Positions 1 to 11,249 of a stretch of DNA of 64,000 nucleotides are shown here, in pieces (positions within the stretch are counted from its first letter, which is position 1; every line of letters starts with the position of its first letter). A model generated the notes under the pieces. It was not told the DNA's origin, made no database searches, and saw only the letters and a list, made by a program, of their open reading frames with translations. The DNA is taken from NCBI RefSeq assembly GCF_003286085.1, contig NW_020825288.1:6696001-6760000 (forward strand), written 5' to 3'. The translations under genes and the position numbers were made by a program. The DNA comes from Drosophila persimilis (lineage: Eukaryota; Arthropoda; Insecta; Diptera; Drosophilidae).

Positions 1-52
1 TGCCCCATTCCATGGTCGGTTCGGCGGCGGGCCAAGCAGCTGGCGGCTCCAT
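1..52 (-). CDS. possible N-terminus of a minus-strand gene, cut by window edge
   Basis: Reading the minus strand from position 52, an ATG opens a frame without stops to the window edge (begins MEPPAAWPAAEPTMEWG). The DNA is GC-rich, unlike the AT-rich sequence just beyond 120, which suits a coding or 5'-UTR exon. With 17 residues no family can be assigned. It may equally be non-coding. Confidence 0.2.
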   Translation of the reverse strand, partial: MEPPAAWPAAEPTMEWG

Positions 53-2256
53 TTCTTGATATCCGCGCTTGGCTGCCCTACGCACAGACGGAGCCTGCGA
101 GCGTCGCATTTTATTCTTCAAAAATGTGAAATTTGCATAAAAATAAAAGAGTTGCGGGCTGTCTTGAACGATTGCTACGAAGTTGATCGATAACGATACT
201 ATCGCATTTGAATCGCTCTTCGAAAATAATCTGCAATATATTTATTTGTGAATAAAATGCACTTGCCATCAGTTACATTTTGGTAAAAGCTTAAATCAGT
301 GAATATAACTGCTGCAAAATATTAACAGGAGCCTCCTCAAAAGTATGTGATTCGCATGTAAATTTCCGCGCGCTTGAACTATCACCGTTGATCGATAGCA
401 ATACTATCGAAAAAATGTTGTATCACTTAAATATTTTCCAGCTGTTATTTGCCATTCGCCCAGGAAGGCACGCAAAATCCATTAGCAAGGGATGGGGTGG
501 GAAGCAGTGCTGGCGACTTTTTATTAGAAAAAAATGCTGGAAATTTAAAAAAAATCTAAAAAAAGTGTAAATAATGGTATTAACGTTATATTTTATAAGT
601 ATTTTATATACAGCTCTGTGGGGCTAGCTTCTAAATTGAACGACCATTCATGCTTTGGTAATTATGTGGACCTTCGTAGTCAAACCAGAATTCTCCAAGT
701 CATAATAACCGCTGAATTTCCGAGTCTGACAACGGTATTGATAGAATTTCAAGTGCAACAGCTGCCAGGTCGAGAAATCAGAGGTTTTCACCAAAATCTT
801 TATAGAAGTAAGCCTCACTCAAAAACCTAGAGCCACCCTGGCCTATCGTTCCCAGCTAGCTCACGGTGAAATCAGGGGTGTTTCCGACCTGATAAGCCAG
901 GGGACGGATTGATCAAAACAAAAACAAAAAAAAACATACAAAAAAACAAATCTAATTTATAGGACAGACTTGTCCTCGTTGGAACTTTCGTCAGCGGGGA
1001 TAGTTGGTTTCGTTATCCCTAGCAGGGTCCCACCCTTCCATGAGCGCCACCTTTTGAATTCGCTCCCTTTTCATATTCAGGGTCCCGCTCTTCTTCTCAC
1101 TCTCGTCCCACCCAACTACCGTTTTCTATTCACTCATGACTCTTTTCAAATTTTCATTTTATATCAATAATATTTTCTTATTTATCTTCTTGATCATTAT
1201 TAATTAATAATCTAGGTTTATATAAAGGAAACAAATACTCACACAAAAATACTAACAAAAAAAAATAAACCCTATTTCGGCCGAATTGGCAGCCCCCTTT
1301 GATAGAGGTTGTTGCTTCCTGATGCTTGCTGATGTTTTCGTTTAATCGTGGTGTTTTTTTGTATGATCGTGATATTTTGTTTAATTGTGGGTTGGTTGGT
1401 GTGTGGGGACCCAAACGTGTCTCCAGTCGGTGCTCCGCTGGATTCCTTGGTGCCGGTGCTCCGCTGACGGTTCTCGCACCAGTTTTCCGGCCTGGCCAGT
1501 ACCGGGATGCTCCTGCCGATGTCCGCCGCTTCTGCTGATGTTGATGCCTGCCGTTGATGTCTTGGAGGGATCTTCGTCTCCACGATCACCAATTTTTTGT
1601 GGCCTCCTCTATTTTCTACCAGAAACTTCCTTTTCTTTCTTCCTCGCACCGTTTCCTTTTCTCCCACGCAACTCTGCCACTGCTTCCCAGGATCCACTAT
1701 AGATGCCGCTGTCTCTTTCTTCTCCAGCCCTGATACCTATCGGTTCTCTCCAAAACCGCGCATAGCAAGCTGTAGCTAATATTTTCTCAATTTATTAAAT
1801 TAATATAGCTATATTTGCACTCAATTTCGGAATATTTTTAACTTTAGGGTAATCAAAAATTTTGGCTAATTCCATTTTTCTTAGCGTACAAAATTTTGTT
1901 GAGGAAAAAGGTTTAGAAAAGGGAAGAATTTCAAAATTATTTTGGAAAATATCGCTAAAAAATAATGATGAACTGGCCACATTTTCTTAATTGTTTAACC
2001 AGTTGCAACATTAAAAACTTTAAAAATTATAAAAAATTCAGAACAGAAGTTCCCGCTTCCCGCCTTTGGTCTTCAAAAAGCCAGATATGACGGGAAAAGA
2101 GCGTAGTCGGCAGCACTGGTGGGAAGTGTGAGAGAACCAGAAGCATGGTATCGAGACGAGAACAAGCCGGCACTAGGAAGTCTGTTCCATATTAAGCATT
2201 CGTTTGAAACAGAGTATATAAAGGAATCACAGGCGTGGTGCAGGCCCACGCCCATT
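53..2256. other. intergenic region left of Dcr-1
   Basis: The stretch holds no convincing gene. It contains two near-identical 23-bp ATCGAT-rich motifs (182-204 and 387-409), a dispersed-repeat copy (about 836-1700, listed separately) and an AT-rich tract (about 1780-2050) leading into the Dcr-1 5' region. An open frame continues upstream of the Dcr-1 ATG to a GTG near 2119, but it is not conserved with Dicer-1 and is best read as 5' UTR. Confidence 0.6.
836..1700 (-). repeat. dispersed repeat copy A (retroelement-like remnant)
   Basis: Two blocks, about 836-885 and about 1480-1700, reappear in inverted orientation and brought together at about 19640-19850. Shared landmarks include a CTATCGTT-CCAGCTAGCTC block and a TGATCGTGGAGACGAAGATC block. 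On the minus strand an open frame (1697-1272) begins MDPGKQWQSC and is rich in Lys/Arg; it could be a decayed gag-like start, but I cannot assign a family. Presence of two copies is seen directly; the mobile origin is inferred. Confidence 0.55.
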
Positions 2257-5200
2257 ATGGCGTTCCATTGGTGCGACAACAATTTGCACACGACGGTGTT
2301 CACGCCGCGCGACTTCCAAGTGGAGCTGCTGGCAGCCGCGTACGAGCGGAACACCATCATCTGCCTGGGACACAGGAGCTCCAAGGAGTTCATTGCCCTG
2401 AAGCTACTCCAGGAGCTGTCCAGGCGGGGCCGCCGCCATGGCAAGGTTAGTGTATACCTCAGCTGTCAGGTGGGAATCGACAAGGAGCCAGCGTCCATTT
2501 ACACGATGCTCACGCACCTGACCGACCTGCGAGTGTGGCAGGAGCAGCCAGACATGCAGACACCCTTTGCCCACAACTGGATGGACTATCATGTGTCCAT
2601 TTTGCGGCCGGAGGGGTTTCTCTGCCTGCTAGTTTCGGGCGAGCTGCCGCTGACCAGCGTTGAGCTGATTGTTCTGGAAGACTGCCATGACAGCGCCGTC
2701 TATCAGCGGATACTGCCCATTTTCTTGGATCACATATTGCCGGCGAGGCCTGCGGACAGACCGAGAATCTTGGGCCTGGCCGGTCCCCTGCACAGCGCTG
2801 GCTGCGAGCTGCAGCAGCTGAGCGCCATGCTGGTGACCCTCGAGCAGAATGTCCTCTGTCGCATCGAGACGGCCAGCGACATTGTCACCGTGCTGAGGTA
2901 CTGCTCGAAGCCCCACGAATACATCGTCCAGTGTGCGCCGTTCGAGATGGATGAGCTGTCGCTGGTTCTGGCGGACATACTGAACACGCACAAGTCCTTT
3001 CTGATGGATCATCGATACGATCCCTTCGAGATATACGGCATGGACCAGTTCATGGAGGATCTGAAAGGTAAGTGTGTGCGCGCTTTGGCAGACCTTTCCG
3101 GCTAAGTCTCTCCATTGGCAGATATACCCGATCCCAAGCTGGATCCACTGAATGTGATTGACTCCTTGCTGGTCGTTCTGCATGAGATGGGTCCCTGGTG
3201 CACGCAGCGGGCCGCCCACCATTTCTATCAGAGCAACGAGAAGCTGAAGGTGAAAACGCCACACGAACGGCACTACCTGCTGTACTGCCTCGTGAGCACG
3301 GCCCTCGTGCAGCTGCACTCCCTCTGCGATCACACATTCCAGAAGCAACTAGGAGGAGACCCACGGCAGACCATTGAGCGGTATTCCAGTCCCAAAGTGA
3401 AGCGCCTGCTGCAAACGCTGCGCTGCTTCAAGCCGGAGGAGGGTCATGGCCATGGCCATGGACATGGACATGGGCAAGCCGAAGTGCTGCGCAAGATGCG
3501 CCATCAAGTGGAGCAGGCGGATTTCAATAAGCTCTCGCATGCGCTGGAGACCAAGTGCCAGGTGGTGGATCAACTGGAGCCGCAGGCAACGGACGCGCGC
3601 ACTCTGGTGGCCAATCTGGAGCACATGCTGCAGCATCCAGAGGGCAAACCCATGCCGAGGCGCAACAGCCATCGACCCCTGCCATCAGCAGCAACCACGG
3701 CTCAGGTGCAGTCGTCCCCAGCGAAGGGAAAGCACAGCTCCAACCCGCACAACCGTGTCCGGAGACGTGTGTACACGCGGCGCCACAACAGGGACCAGCA
3801 CGATGGTGGGGATACTCTGTGTGCTTTGATCTACTGCAATCAGAACCACACGGCACGTGTGCTGTTCGAGCTGCTGGCGGAGATGGGCAAGCGGGATGCC
3901 GATTTGAAGTTCCTGCGCTGCCAGTACACCACAGATCGGGTGGCCGATCCCACCACAGAGCCCAAGGAGGCCGAGCTGGAGCACCGCAGGCAGGAGGAGG
4001 TGCTCAAGCGCTTTCGCATGCACGATTGCAATGTTCTGATCGGTACATCGGTCCTCGAGGAGGGCATCGATGTGCCCAAGTGCAATCTCGTTGTCCGCTG
4101 GGATCCGCCGACCACCTACCGCAGCTACGTCCAGTGCAAAGGGCGGGCCCGGGCCGCCCCAGCCTACCATGTCATTCTGGTGGCCCCCAGGTATACCAGT
4201 CCCGCGATTGGGGTCGTGCAATTGACGGACAAGAGTCATCGCTTTATCTGCGGCGCTGGAGGAGGAGCAGCCGACTCGACGGAAGTGGACAGCGATTCCG
4301 ATGACTCGGCCATGCCGAATTCCCTTGGCTCCGATCCCTATACGTTTGGCACGGCACGTGGCACGGTAAAGATCCTCAATCCCGAGGTGTTTAGCAGTGT
4401 GCCGCCCATGGCATGCGAGATTAAAGAGATCCAGGACGAGACGCCAGCCATTGCCATGGACAGCAGCAATTCCAGCGACGAGGCCGTGAGTCTGAACAAC
4501 ACCCCGCCCAGTGAGAGCCAGTCCAGTGGTGATCCCAAGATCCCCAGGAAGCGCTTTCAATGTGAGGTCCCGCCCGCAGAGGGCGCTGAGGCCAAACCGG
4601 AAGCGAATACCTCGGCCGTGGATGGCCTGGCCAGCACCACAAAGGCATTAGTCCATCAGATGGCCCAGTATCGGGAGATCGAACAGATGCTGCTCTCAAA
4701 ATGTGCCAACACCGAGCCGCCCGAGCAGGAGCAGCAGGAGGCGGAACGCTTCAACAGCTGCCTGGCTGCGTACCGGCCCAAGCCGCAGCTCCTCACGGGC
4801 GCCTCTGTAGACCTGAGCACGGCCATAGCGCTGGTCAACAAGTACTGCGCTCGATTGCCCAGCGATACGTTCACCAAGCTGACGGCCCTGTGGCGCTGTG
4901 CCCAGAGCGAACGCTCAGGCGTCACCCTCTATCAGTACACACTACGCCTGCCCATCAACTCACCGCTGAAACATGACATTGTGGTACGTAGCTGAGGCTG
5001 AGACGTCTTCCCATTGAGTTCTCATTTACCTTATTTTCTCGCAGGGTCTGCCGATGACCACGCAGACGTTGGCGCGACGTCTGGCTGCCCTGCAGGCCTG
5101 CGTGGAGCTGCATAAGATCGGCGAACTGGATGATCAACTGCAGCCCATTGGCAAGGAGGGTTTCCGTGCCCTGGAGCCCGACTGGGAATGCTTTGAGCTG

Positions 5201-8200
5201 GAGCCCGAGGACGAGCAGATCGTGCAGCTCAGCGACGAGCCGCGACCGGGTACGACAAAGCGACGACAGTACTACTACAAGCGCATCGCCTCCGAGTTCT
5301 GTGACTGTCGACCGGTGGCCGGGGCACCCTGCTACCTGTACTTCATCAAGCTGACGCTTCAGTGCCCCATACCCGAGGAGCAGAACACCCGGGGCAGGAA
5401 GATCTATCCGCCGGAAGATGCCCAGCAGGGCTTCGGCATACTCACCATGAAGCGGATACCCAAGCTGAGTGCCTTCTCGATTTTCACACGGTCCGGGGAG
5501 GTGAAGGTCTCGCTGGAGCTGGCCAAGGAGCGTGTGGTGCTGACGCCCGAACAGATTGGCTGCATCAATGTCTTCCTGAACTACACGTTCACCAATGTGC
5601 TGCGCCTGCAGAAGTTCCTCATGCTCTTCGATCCCGATTCCACCGAGAACTGTGTCTTCATTGTGCCCACCCTGAAGACGGGGTCGCCGCCGGAGGGCAG
5701 CAAAAAGATCGACTGGCAGTTCCTGGAGCTGATCCAAGCCAATGGTAACACCATGCCCAAATCGGTGCCCGACGAGGAGCGCCTGGCGCAGCCCTTCGAT
5801 GCCCAGCGGTTTCAGGATGCCGTCGTGATGCCCTGGTACCGCAACCAGGACCAGCCGCAGTACTTCTACGTGGCCGAGATCTGTCCGCATCTGTCGCCGC
5901 TGAGCTGCTTCCCCGGCGACAACTATCGCACCTTCAAGCACTACTATTTCGTGAAATATGGCCTGACCATACAGAATGCCGCTCAGCCCCTGCTCGACGT
6001 CGATCACACGAGTGCGCGGCTCAACTTTCTCACGCCGCGGTATGTCAATCGGAAGGGCGTGGCCCTGCCCACCAGCTCCGAGGAGACGAAGCGCGCCAAG
6101 CGGGAGAATCTCGAACAGAAACAGATACTAGTGCCAGAGCTGTGCACCGTGCATCCGTTTCCCGCCTCTCTGTGGCGCACGGCTGTGTGTCTGCCCTGCA
6201 TCCTGTATCGCATCAATGGGCTGCTCCTGGCGGATGACATACGGAAGCAGGTGTCCGCAGATCTGGGACTGGGTCGGCAGCAGATCGACGACGAGGAGTT
6301 TGAGTGGCCCATGCTGGACTTTGGCTGGAGTCTGTCGGAGGTGCTCAAGAAGTCGCGTGAGTCCAAGCAAAAGGATGCCGTCGTCAATGGCAAGGAGCAG
6401 GCGAAGGAGAAGGAAAGCGAACCGCCGCCAGTGGAAAGTGAACCCCCCTTAGTGGAGAAGTTGGCCGCCAAGAGCGCCAACGAACTGATCATCGAGGGGG
6501 AACAGAAGCTCCAGGATGAGGACGATGATTTCATTGAGATTGGGACTTGGTCGAACGACATGGCCGATGACATAGCCTCCTTCAACGATGACGAGGATGA
6601 CGAAGACGAAGACGAGGAGTCCACCTATCTGCCCGTACTGCCAGCCAATGTAAAGTTCTGTAAGTTGAAACCGCAATCTCCGGGCGGACACGAGTGTAAT
6701 AGATCCTTCTTTCAGGCGATCAGCACACCCGCTATGGGTCGCCCACCTTCTGGGACGTGAGCAACGCCGACGGGTCGCTAAAGCAGCCGAAAAACAAGGG
6801 CAACCAACAGCAGAGTTCCGCTGGCAAGGGCAAGGGGGCGGGCAAGCCCAGTTTCACCTTCTACGACTCGGACAACTCTTTGGGCTCCAGCTATGGGGAC
6901 GATGATCACGGGATGCCGCTCAGCTATTTCCATGGCAACTATAGCTCGGATGAGGATGCTGTGGCGGATGATATCGATGCGGGACGCATTGAATTCACAT
7001 CCAAAAACGAAGCGGAGACGATTGAGACGGCCCAGGATGTGGAGAAGCGACAGAAGCAGATCTCCATTATTCAGGCGACGAACGCGAACGAGCGACAGTA
7101 CCAGCAGACGAAGAATCTGTTGATTGGCTTCAAATTCGAGGAGCAGCAGCAGCAACAGGAACAGCAGCAGGCGTCTGCAAAGCCCAGCGTGGACTACGAG
7201 CAGTCGATCCTCAAGCTGCAGTCGGAGATTGAGAGCTCTGGCATGCTAGTGCCTCACGATCAGCAGCTGGCCCTGAAGCGGGCCGATCCTGCCGAGGCCC
7301 ATGTGACCCCCTACTCGATGATTGAGCTGCTGAAGCTGTTGCTGCCCTACGTCCCGGAGGACAAGCTGCTGCACAAATTGGGCGAACGGGCAGAGCTTCA
7401 GCTGTCGGATCTGATTGATCTAAATGCGGATTGGGTTAGCGGACACTCCGAGGAGGAGATCTACAGCGTATTGGGCTGTGGGGACAGCTTTGACAACTAC
7501 AACGATCAGCACAGAATGGACCTTGGTGAGAAGCAGCTGCGATTGCAGTATGCTTCGAGGAAGATCAGTGCCGCCAGCCCCGTAAAGGACGCCCTGCCAA
7601 TGATCCTGCCCGCGGGCTTCAGCTTTGATCTTCAGCCCGAGCTTGTGGGCCATCCCGGACCCAGTCCCAGTGTCATTCTGCAGGCGCTGACCATGTCGAA
7701 TGCCAACGATGGCATCAATCTGGAGCGCCTGGAGACCATCGGTGACTCGTTCCTCAAGTATGCCATCACCACCTATCTGTACATCACGTACGAGAACGTC
7801 CACGAGGGCAAGCTGAGCCACCTGCGGTCCAAGCAGGTGGCCAACCTCAATCTGTACCGCCTGGGCCGGCGCAAGCGGCTGGGCGAATATATGATAGCCA
7901 CCAAATTCGAGCCGCACGACAATTGGCTGCCGCCGTGCTACTACGTGCCCAAGGAGCTGGAGAAGGCCCTGATCGAGGCCAAGATACCCACCCACCACTG
8001 GAAGCTGGCCGATCTGCTGGACATCAAGAATCTGAGCAGCGTCCAGATATGCGAGATGGTGCGCGAGAAGGCCGAGGCCCTGGGACTCCCAGGAAGCGCA
8101 GAGCAGGCAACGCCACAGGCGACAACGGTTCCCCTGGACGAATCGAACGACAGCTGCAACGATTTCAGCTGCTTTATACCCTACAATCTGGTGTCGCAGC

Positions 8201-9329
8201 ACAGCATACCGGACAAGTCCATTGCCGATTGTGTGGAGGCCCTGATTGGGGCCTACCTCATCGAGTGCGGACCCCGCGGAGCGCTACTCTTCATGGCCTG
8301 GCTGGGAGTGCGTGTGCTGCCGTATAGCCGCCAGCCGGCGCCTGCCAGCGATTCGGAAAGGACGCCCGGCAGCACCACACCCGATGCCAAGCAAATGGTG
8401 ACGGTATATGGCTCTTGGCCAACGCCACGCAGTCCCCTGCTGCACTATGCCCCCAATGCGGAGAGGGAGCTGGAGCATCTGCTCAGCGGCTTCGAGGAGT
8501 TTGAGGCCAGCCTGGGATACAGGTTCCGCGATCGTTCCTACCTGCTGCAGGCCATGACGCACGCCAGCTACACGCCCAATCGGCTGACAGACTGCTACCA
8601 GCGGCTGGAATTCCTGGGCGATGCCGTCCTCGACTACTTGATCACACGCCACCTGTACGAGGATCCGCGCCAGCACTCGCCTGGGGCCCTCACCGATCTT
8701 CGTTCCGCGTTGGTGAACAACACAATCTTCGCCTCGCTGGCCGTGCGACACGGTTTCCACAAGTTCTTCCGTCATCTATCGCCTGGACTGAACGATGTCA
8801 TCGATCGGTTTGTGCGCATCCAGCAGGAGAACGGCCACAGCATCAGCGAGGAGGTAACCAATGCCGTCATTTCCATTCAATATTTGAATTCTTGCTTACA
8901 TTTTCCTCTCCATTTTAGTACTACTTGCTCTCCGAGGAGGAGTGTGACGATGCCGAGGACGTTGAGGTCCCCAAGGCCTTGGGCGATGTCTTCGAGTCGA
9001 TAGCTGGGGCCATCTTTCTCGATTCGAACATGTCCCTGGATGTGGTCTGGCATGTCTACAGCAATATGATGAGCCCGGAAATCGAGCAGTTCAGCAACTC
9101 AGTGCCAAAGTCCCCCATACGGGAACTGCTCGAACTGGAGCCGGAGACGGCCAAATTTGGGAAGCCGGAGAAGCTGGCCGACGGACGCCGGGTGCGCGTC
9201 ACCGTCGATGTCTTCTGCAAGGGCACCTTCCGTGGCATTGGACGCAACTACCGAATAGCCAAGTGTACGGCAGCCAAGTGCGCACTGCGGCAGCTCAAAA
9301 AGCAGGGTCTGATTGCCAAGAAAGACTAA
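2257..9329 (+). CDS. Dcr-1: Dicer-1, microRNA-processing RNase III
   Basis: Five coding exons (2257-3067, 3122-4983, 5045-6659, 6716-8853, 8919-9329) join to 2278 residues; D. melanogaster Dcr-1 has about 2249. Dicer-1 cuts pre-miRNA hairpins in the cytoplasm with the partner Loqs. Visible domains: a degenerate N-terminal helicase region whose P-loop reads GHRSSKE (residues 38-44) and whose DECH box reads LEDCHD; a well-preserved C-terminal helicase half with motif [10 protein letters not shown] near residue 607; a dimerisation domain near 830-890; PAZ near 1130-1280; RNase IIIa with [13 protein letters not shown] (about 1760) and its partner [12 protein letters not shown] (about 1931); RNase IIIb with [14 protein letters not shown] (about 2050) and [14 protein letters not shown] (about 2160); and a C-terminal dsRBD. 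The start [10 protein letters not shown] matches the fly family. A Gly-His tract at 3443-3475 is an oddity. Confidence 0.98.
3443..3475 (+). repeat. in-frame Gly-His tandem tract inside Dcr-1
   Basis: A 6-bp repeat (GGNCAT/GGACAT) encodes an alternating Gly-His run of about 12 residues in exon 2, in the poorly conserved linker before the C-terminal helicase half (about residue 380). The corresponding D. melanogaster segment, as I remember it, has no such run. Frame is kept, so it is a length polymorphism candidate rather than damage. Confidence 0.85.
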
Positions 9330-10130
9330 ACCCCCCCGCAGCCCAGGGCCAAGAAGCAGCGATGTGTGATGCCAGATTAGGCTTTAATAGATAGGCTACT
9401 TATAAACCGTTCAAAAACACATATGCAAGCAAATTAAAGAACATTTTTTCTAAAAAGTAAAAAGTACAAAAAAGTTATATGACAAAAAACTAGGCTGCAG
9501 TTGAGTAGATCCCAATGATTAACGATAACGTTATGGGAACGGGAACGGTAACGTTATGAATCTCTACATTTATACCCGATTCTCAGTCCGTCTTGCTTCA
9601 CGCCTAGTTCTCAGGGACTATAAGAGATAGAGCAACGAAATTGTGTATCCAGACTCCTGTGATATCGCGCCCCCGCAAATCGTCTGTGGCATCCACAATT
9701 TTAAAGATACGAGAAACCCGTAAACGCAGATTCATAGAGAATGGACATATCTAGCAGATTGCCGAATCTATATCAGATCGGATTATTATTACAGCCAGAA
9801 GGAACAAATCAGTTTTCATGGGCTACGCAGCGCCGTCCACTCACACACTCTTCGTCGTGCAATGTGTGCGCTCTCTGACGGAGTGGCGTCATACTGACTG
9901 AGCATCGGGTATCAGAATGAGCGCGAGAGATTGCGAAAGCAGCTTAGATGCTGTTGAGCCAACAATAATGGAGACCTACTAGAAATCCTTTAGTCTTTAC
10001 ACCTGACGCAACCTTCTTTCGATTATACGACCCGTATTTATGGCTCCTCGACTCTTATCGGAATTGCAAAGGCAAAAACGCGAAGCGATGAAGCAGAGAA
10101 CTTTAGTGATAGCTGGAAAAGAGGCGAAAC
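9330..10130. other. gap between Dcr-1 and TAK1-like kinase
   Basis: Holds the Dcr-1 3' UTR (an ATTAAA at about 9433 is the nearest polyadenylation-like hexamer), a GTAACGTTATG near-repeat at about 9525-9558, the inverted-repeat element 9572-9912, and then about 200 bp of presumed promoter for the kinase. No further gene was seen. Confidence 0.6.
9572..9912. mobile_element. 341-bp short inverted-repeat element (MITE-like)
   Basis: The left end reads ATACCCGATTCTCAGT (9572-9587). The reverse complement of the right end (9897-9912) reads ATACCCGATGCTCAGT, a 15 of 16 match. The interior has no open frame of note. It resembles, from memory, a dispersed intergenic repeat common in Drosophila genomes that carries phrases such as CTGTGGCATCCACAATTTT. 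No certain target-site duplication was identified. It fills much of the gap between Dcr-1 and the kinase gene. Confidence 0.7.
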
Positions 10131-11249
10131 ATGACTGATTCGGCGACAGTACCTGAGATAATTCCATTTGAAGATATCGCACTGGGAGAGGTAAATTGCA
10201 CACCATAGTAAATCTTTTTGTATGCCACTTGGGACAGTACACTTTTAGATCCTCGGAAGGGGCTACTATGGACAGGTCTATAAAGCAGTGTGGGGCGACC
10301 TGTCGATTGCCGTGAAGAGGATAAAAGAGGGCTTCGAGGACAAGGAATTCAAGAGGGAGGTAAACCAGCTGTCGAAGATCAGCCATGAAAATATCATAAA
10401 GCTCTATGGCGTCTCAATACACGAGAGAACAGTCCATCTACTCATAGAGTATGTCGATGGTGGATCTCTGCACAATTTCCTGCATGCCGAATGGAAGCCA
10501 AGCTATACGTTGGCTCATGCCATCAACTGGGGACTCCAGATCGCAAAGGTGTGTGTACATATCGACAGATAATAAAAGCATACTGATATATCTCTGCCCT
10601 AGGGTGTTGCTTATCTTCATGCCATGAAACCCAAAGCGGTGATACATCGCGACATAAAGGCCCTCAATTCACTGCTGGGGCAGAGGGGCCTCCATCTGAA
10701 AATCTGTGACTTTGGCACTGTTGTGGACATGACCAATTCGATGTCAACCGATCGAGGCACTGCCCTCTATATGGCACCCGAGGTTCGTCTCATTATTCGT
10801 TATATCTCAATCTGCAATCATTCGAATGAGCTTCTTACCCGCAAAAGGTATGCAGGGGCAAACACTACACCGAGAAGTGCGATGTACATAGCTGGGCCAT
10901 GACCCTCTGGGAGATACTATCGCGTAGGCAGCCGTACGGAAATCTTATTACCCATTATCAGGTCACAATGGCCGTGATCACAGGTAAGAGAAAATACCTT
11001 ATATAAGAATCCCAAGTAATTCGAATCCTTTTCAATCGACTAGGTGAACGGCCACCATTGGATCAGGTAAGGGTGGACTGTCCTGAGCACATAAAACTCT
11101 TGATGAGAGACTGTTGGGATATGGATCCCAGCAGAAGACACTCGATGCAGGATGTCGTCACGGTCTTGAAGGAGTTCATTACGAACAATGAGAATCAACT
11201 CAAGCCTTTGGAGTATGTATTCAGGAATCAGGAAGTGCTGCCCTTATAA
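10131..11249 (+). CDS. TAK1-like protein kinase (Takl family)
   Basis: Five exons (10131-10190, 10249-10548, 10603-10782, 10848-10983, 11044-11249) join to 293 residues, essentially a bare kinase domain. All catalytic elements are present: Gly-rich loop LGRGYYGQVYKA, the lysine in IAVKRI, HRDIKALNSLL (catalytic Asp and Asn), DFG in CDFGTVVD, and APE followed by an EKCDVHSWAMTLWEIL segment as in TAK1/MLK-type MAP3Ks. The C-terminal TAB-binding region of TAK1 is absent. D. melanogaster has two such short kinases, Takl1 and Takl2, in 94C near Dcr-1; I cannot decide which this is, or whether it predates their duplication. Exon 4 uses the AG at 10846-10847, which restores APEVCRGKHYTEK. The substrate is unknown. 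Confidence 0.9.

Noticed and set aside
2119..2256. 46-codon N-terminal extension of Dcr-1
   Set aside because: Begins at GTG, not ATG, and the known Dicer-1 start [10 protein letters not shown] lies at 2257.
4955..6007. 350-residue minus-strand open frame across Dcr-1 exon 3
   Set aside because: It is antisense to a highly conserved coding exon, spans the Dcr-1 intron border, and its Leu/Gly/His-rich composition is that of a mirror of GC-rich codon use.
10848..10862. Kinase exon 4 starting after the later AG at 10854-10855
   Set aside because: It would delete VCR from the APE+ segment and shift the frame; the earlier AG restores APEVCRGKHYTEK.
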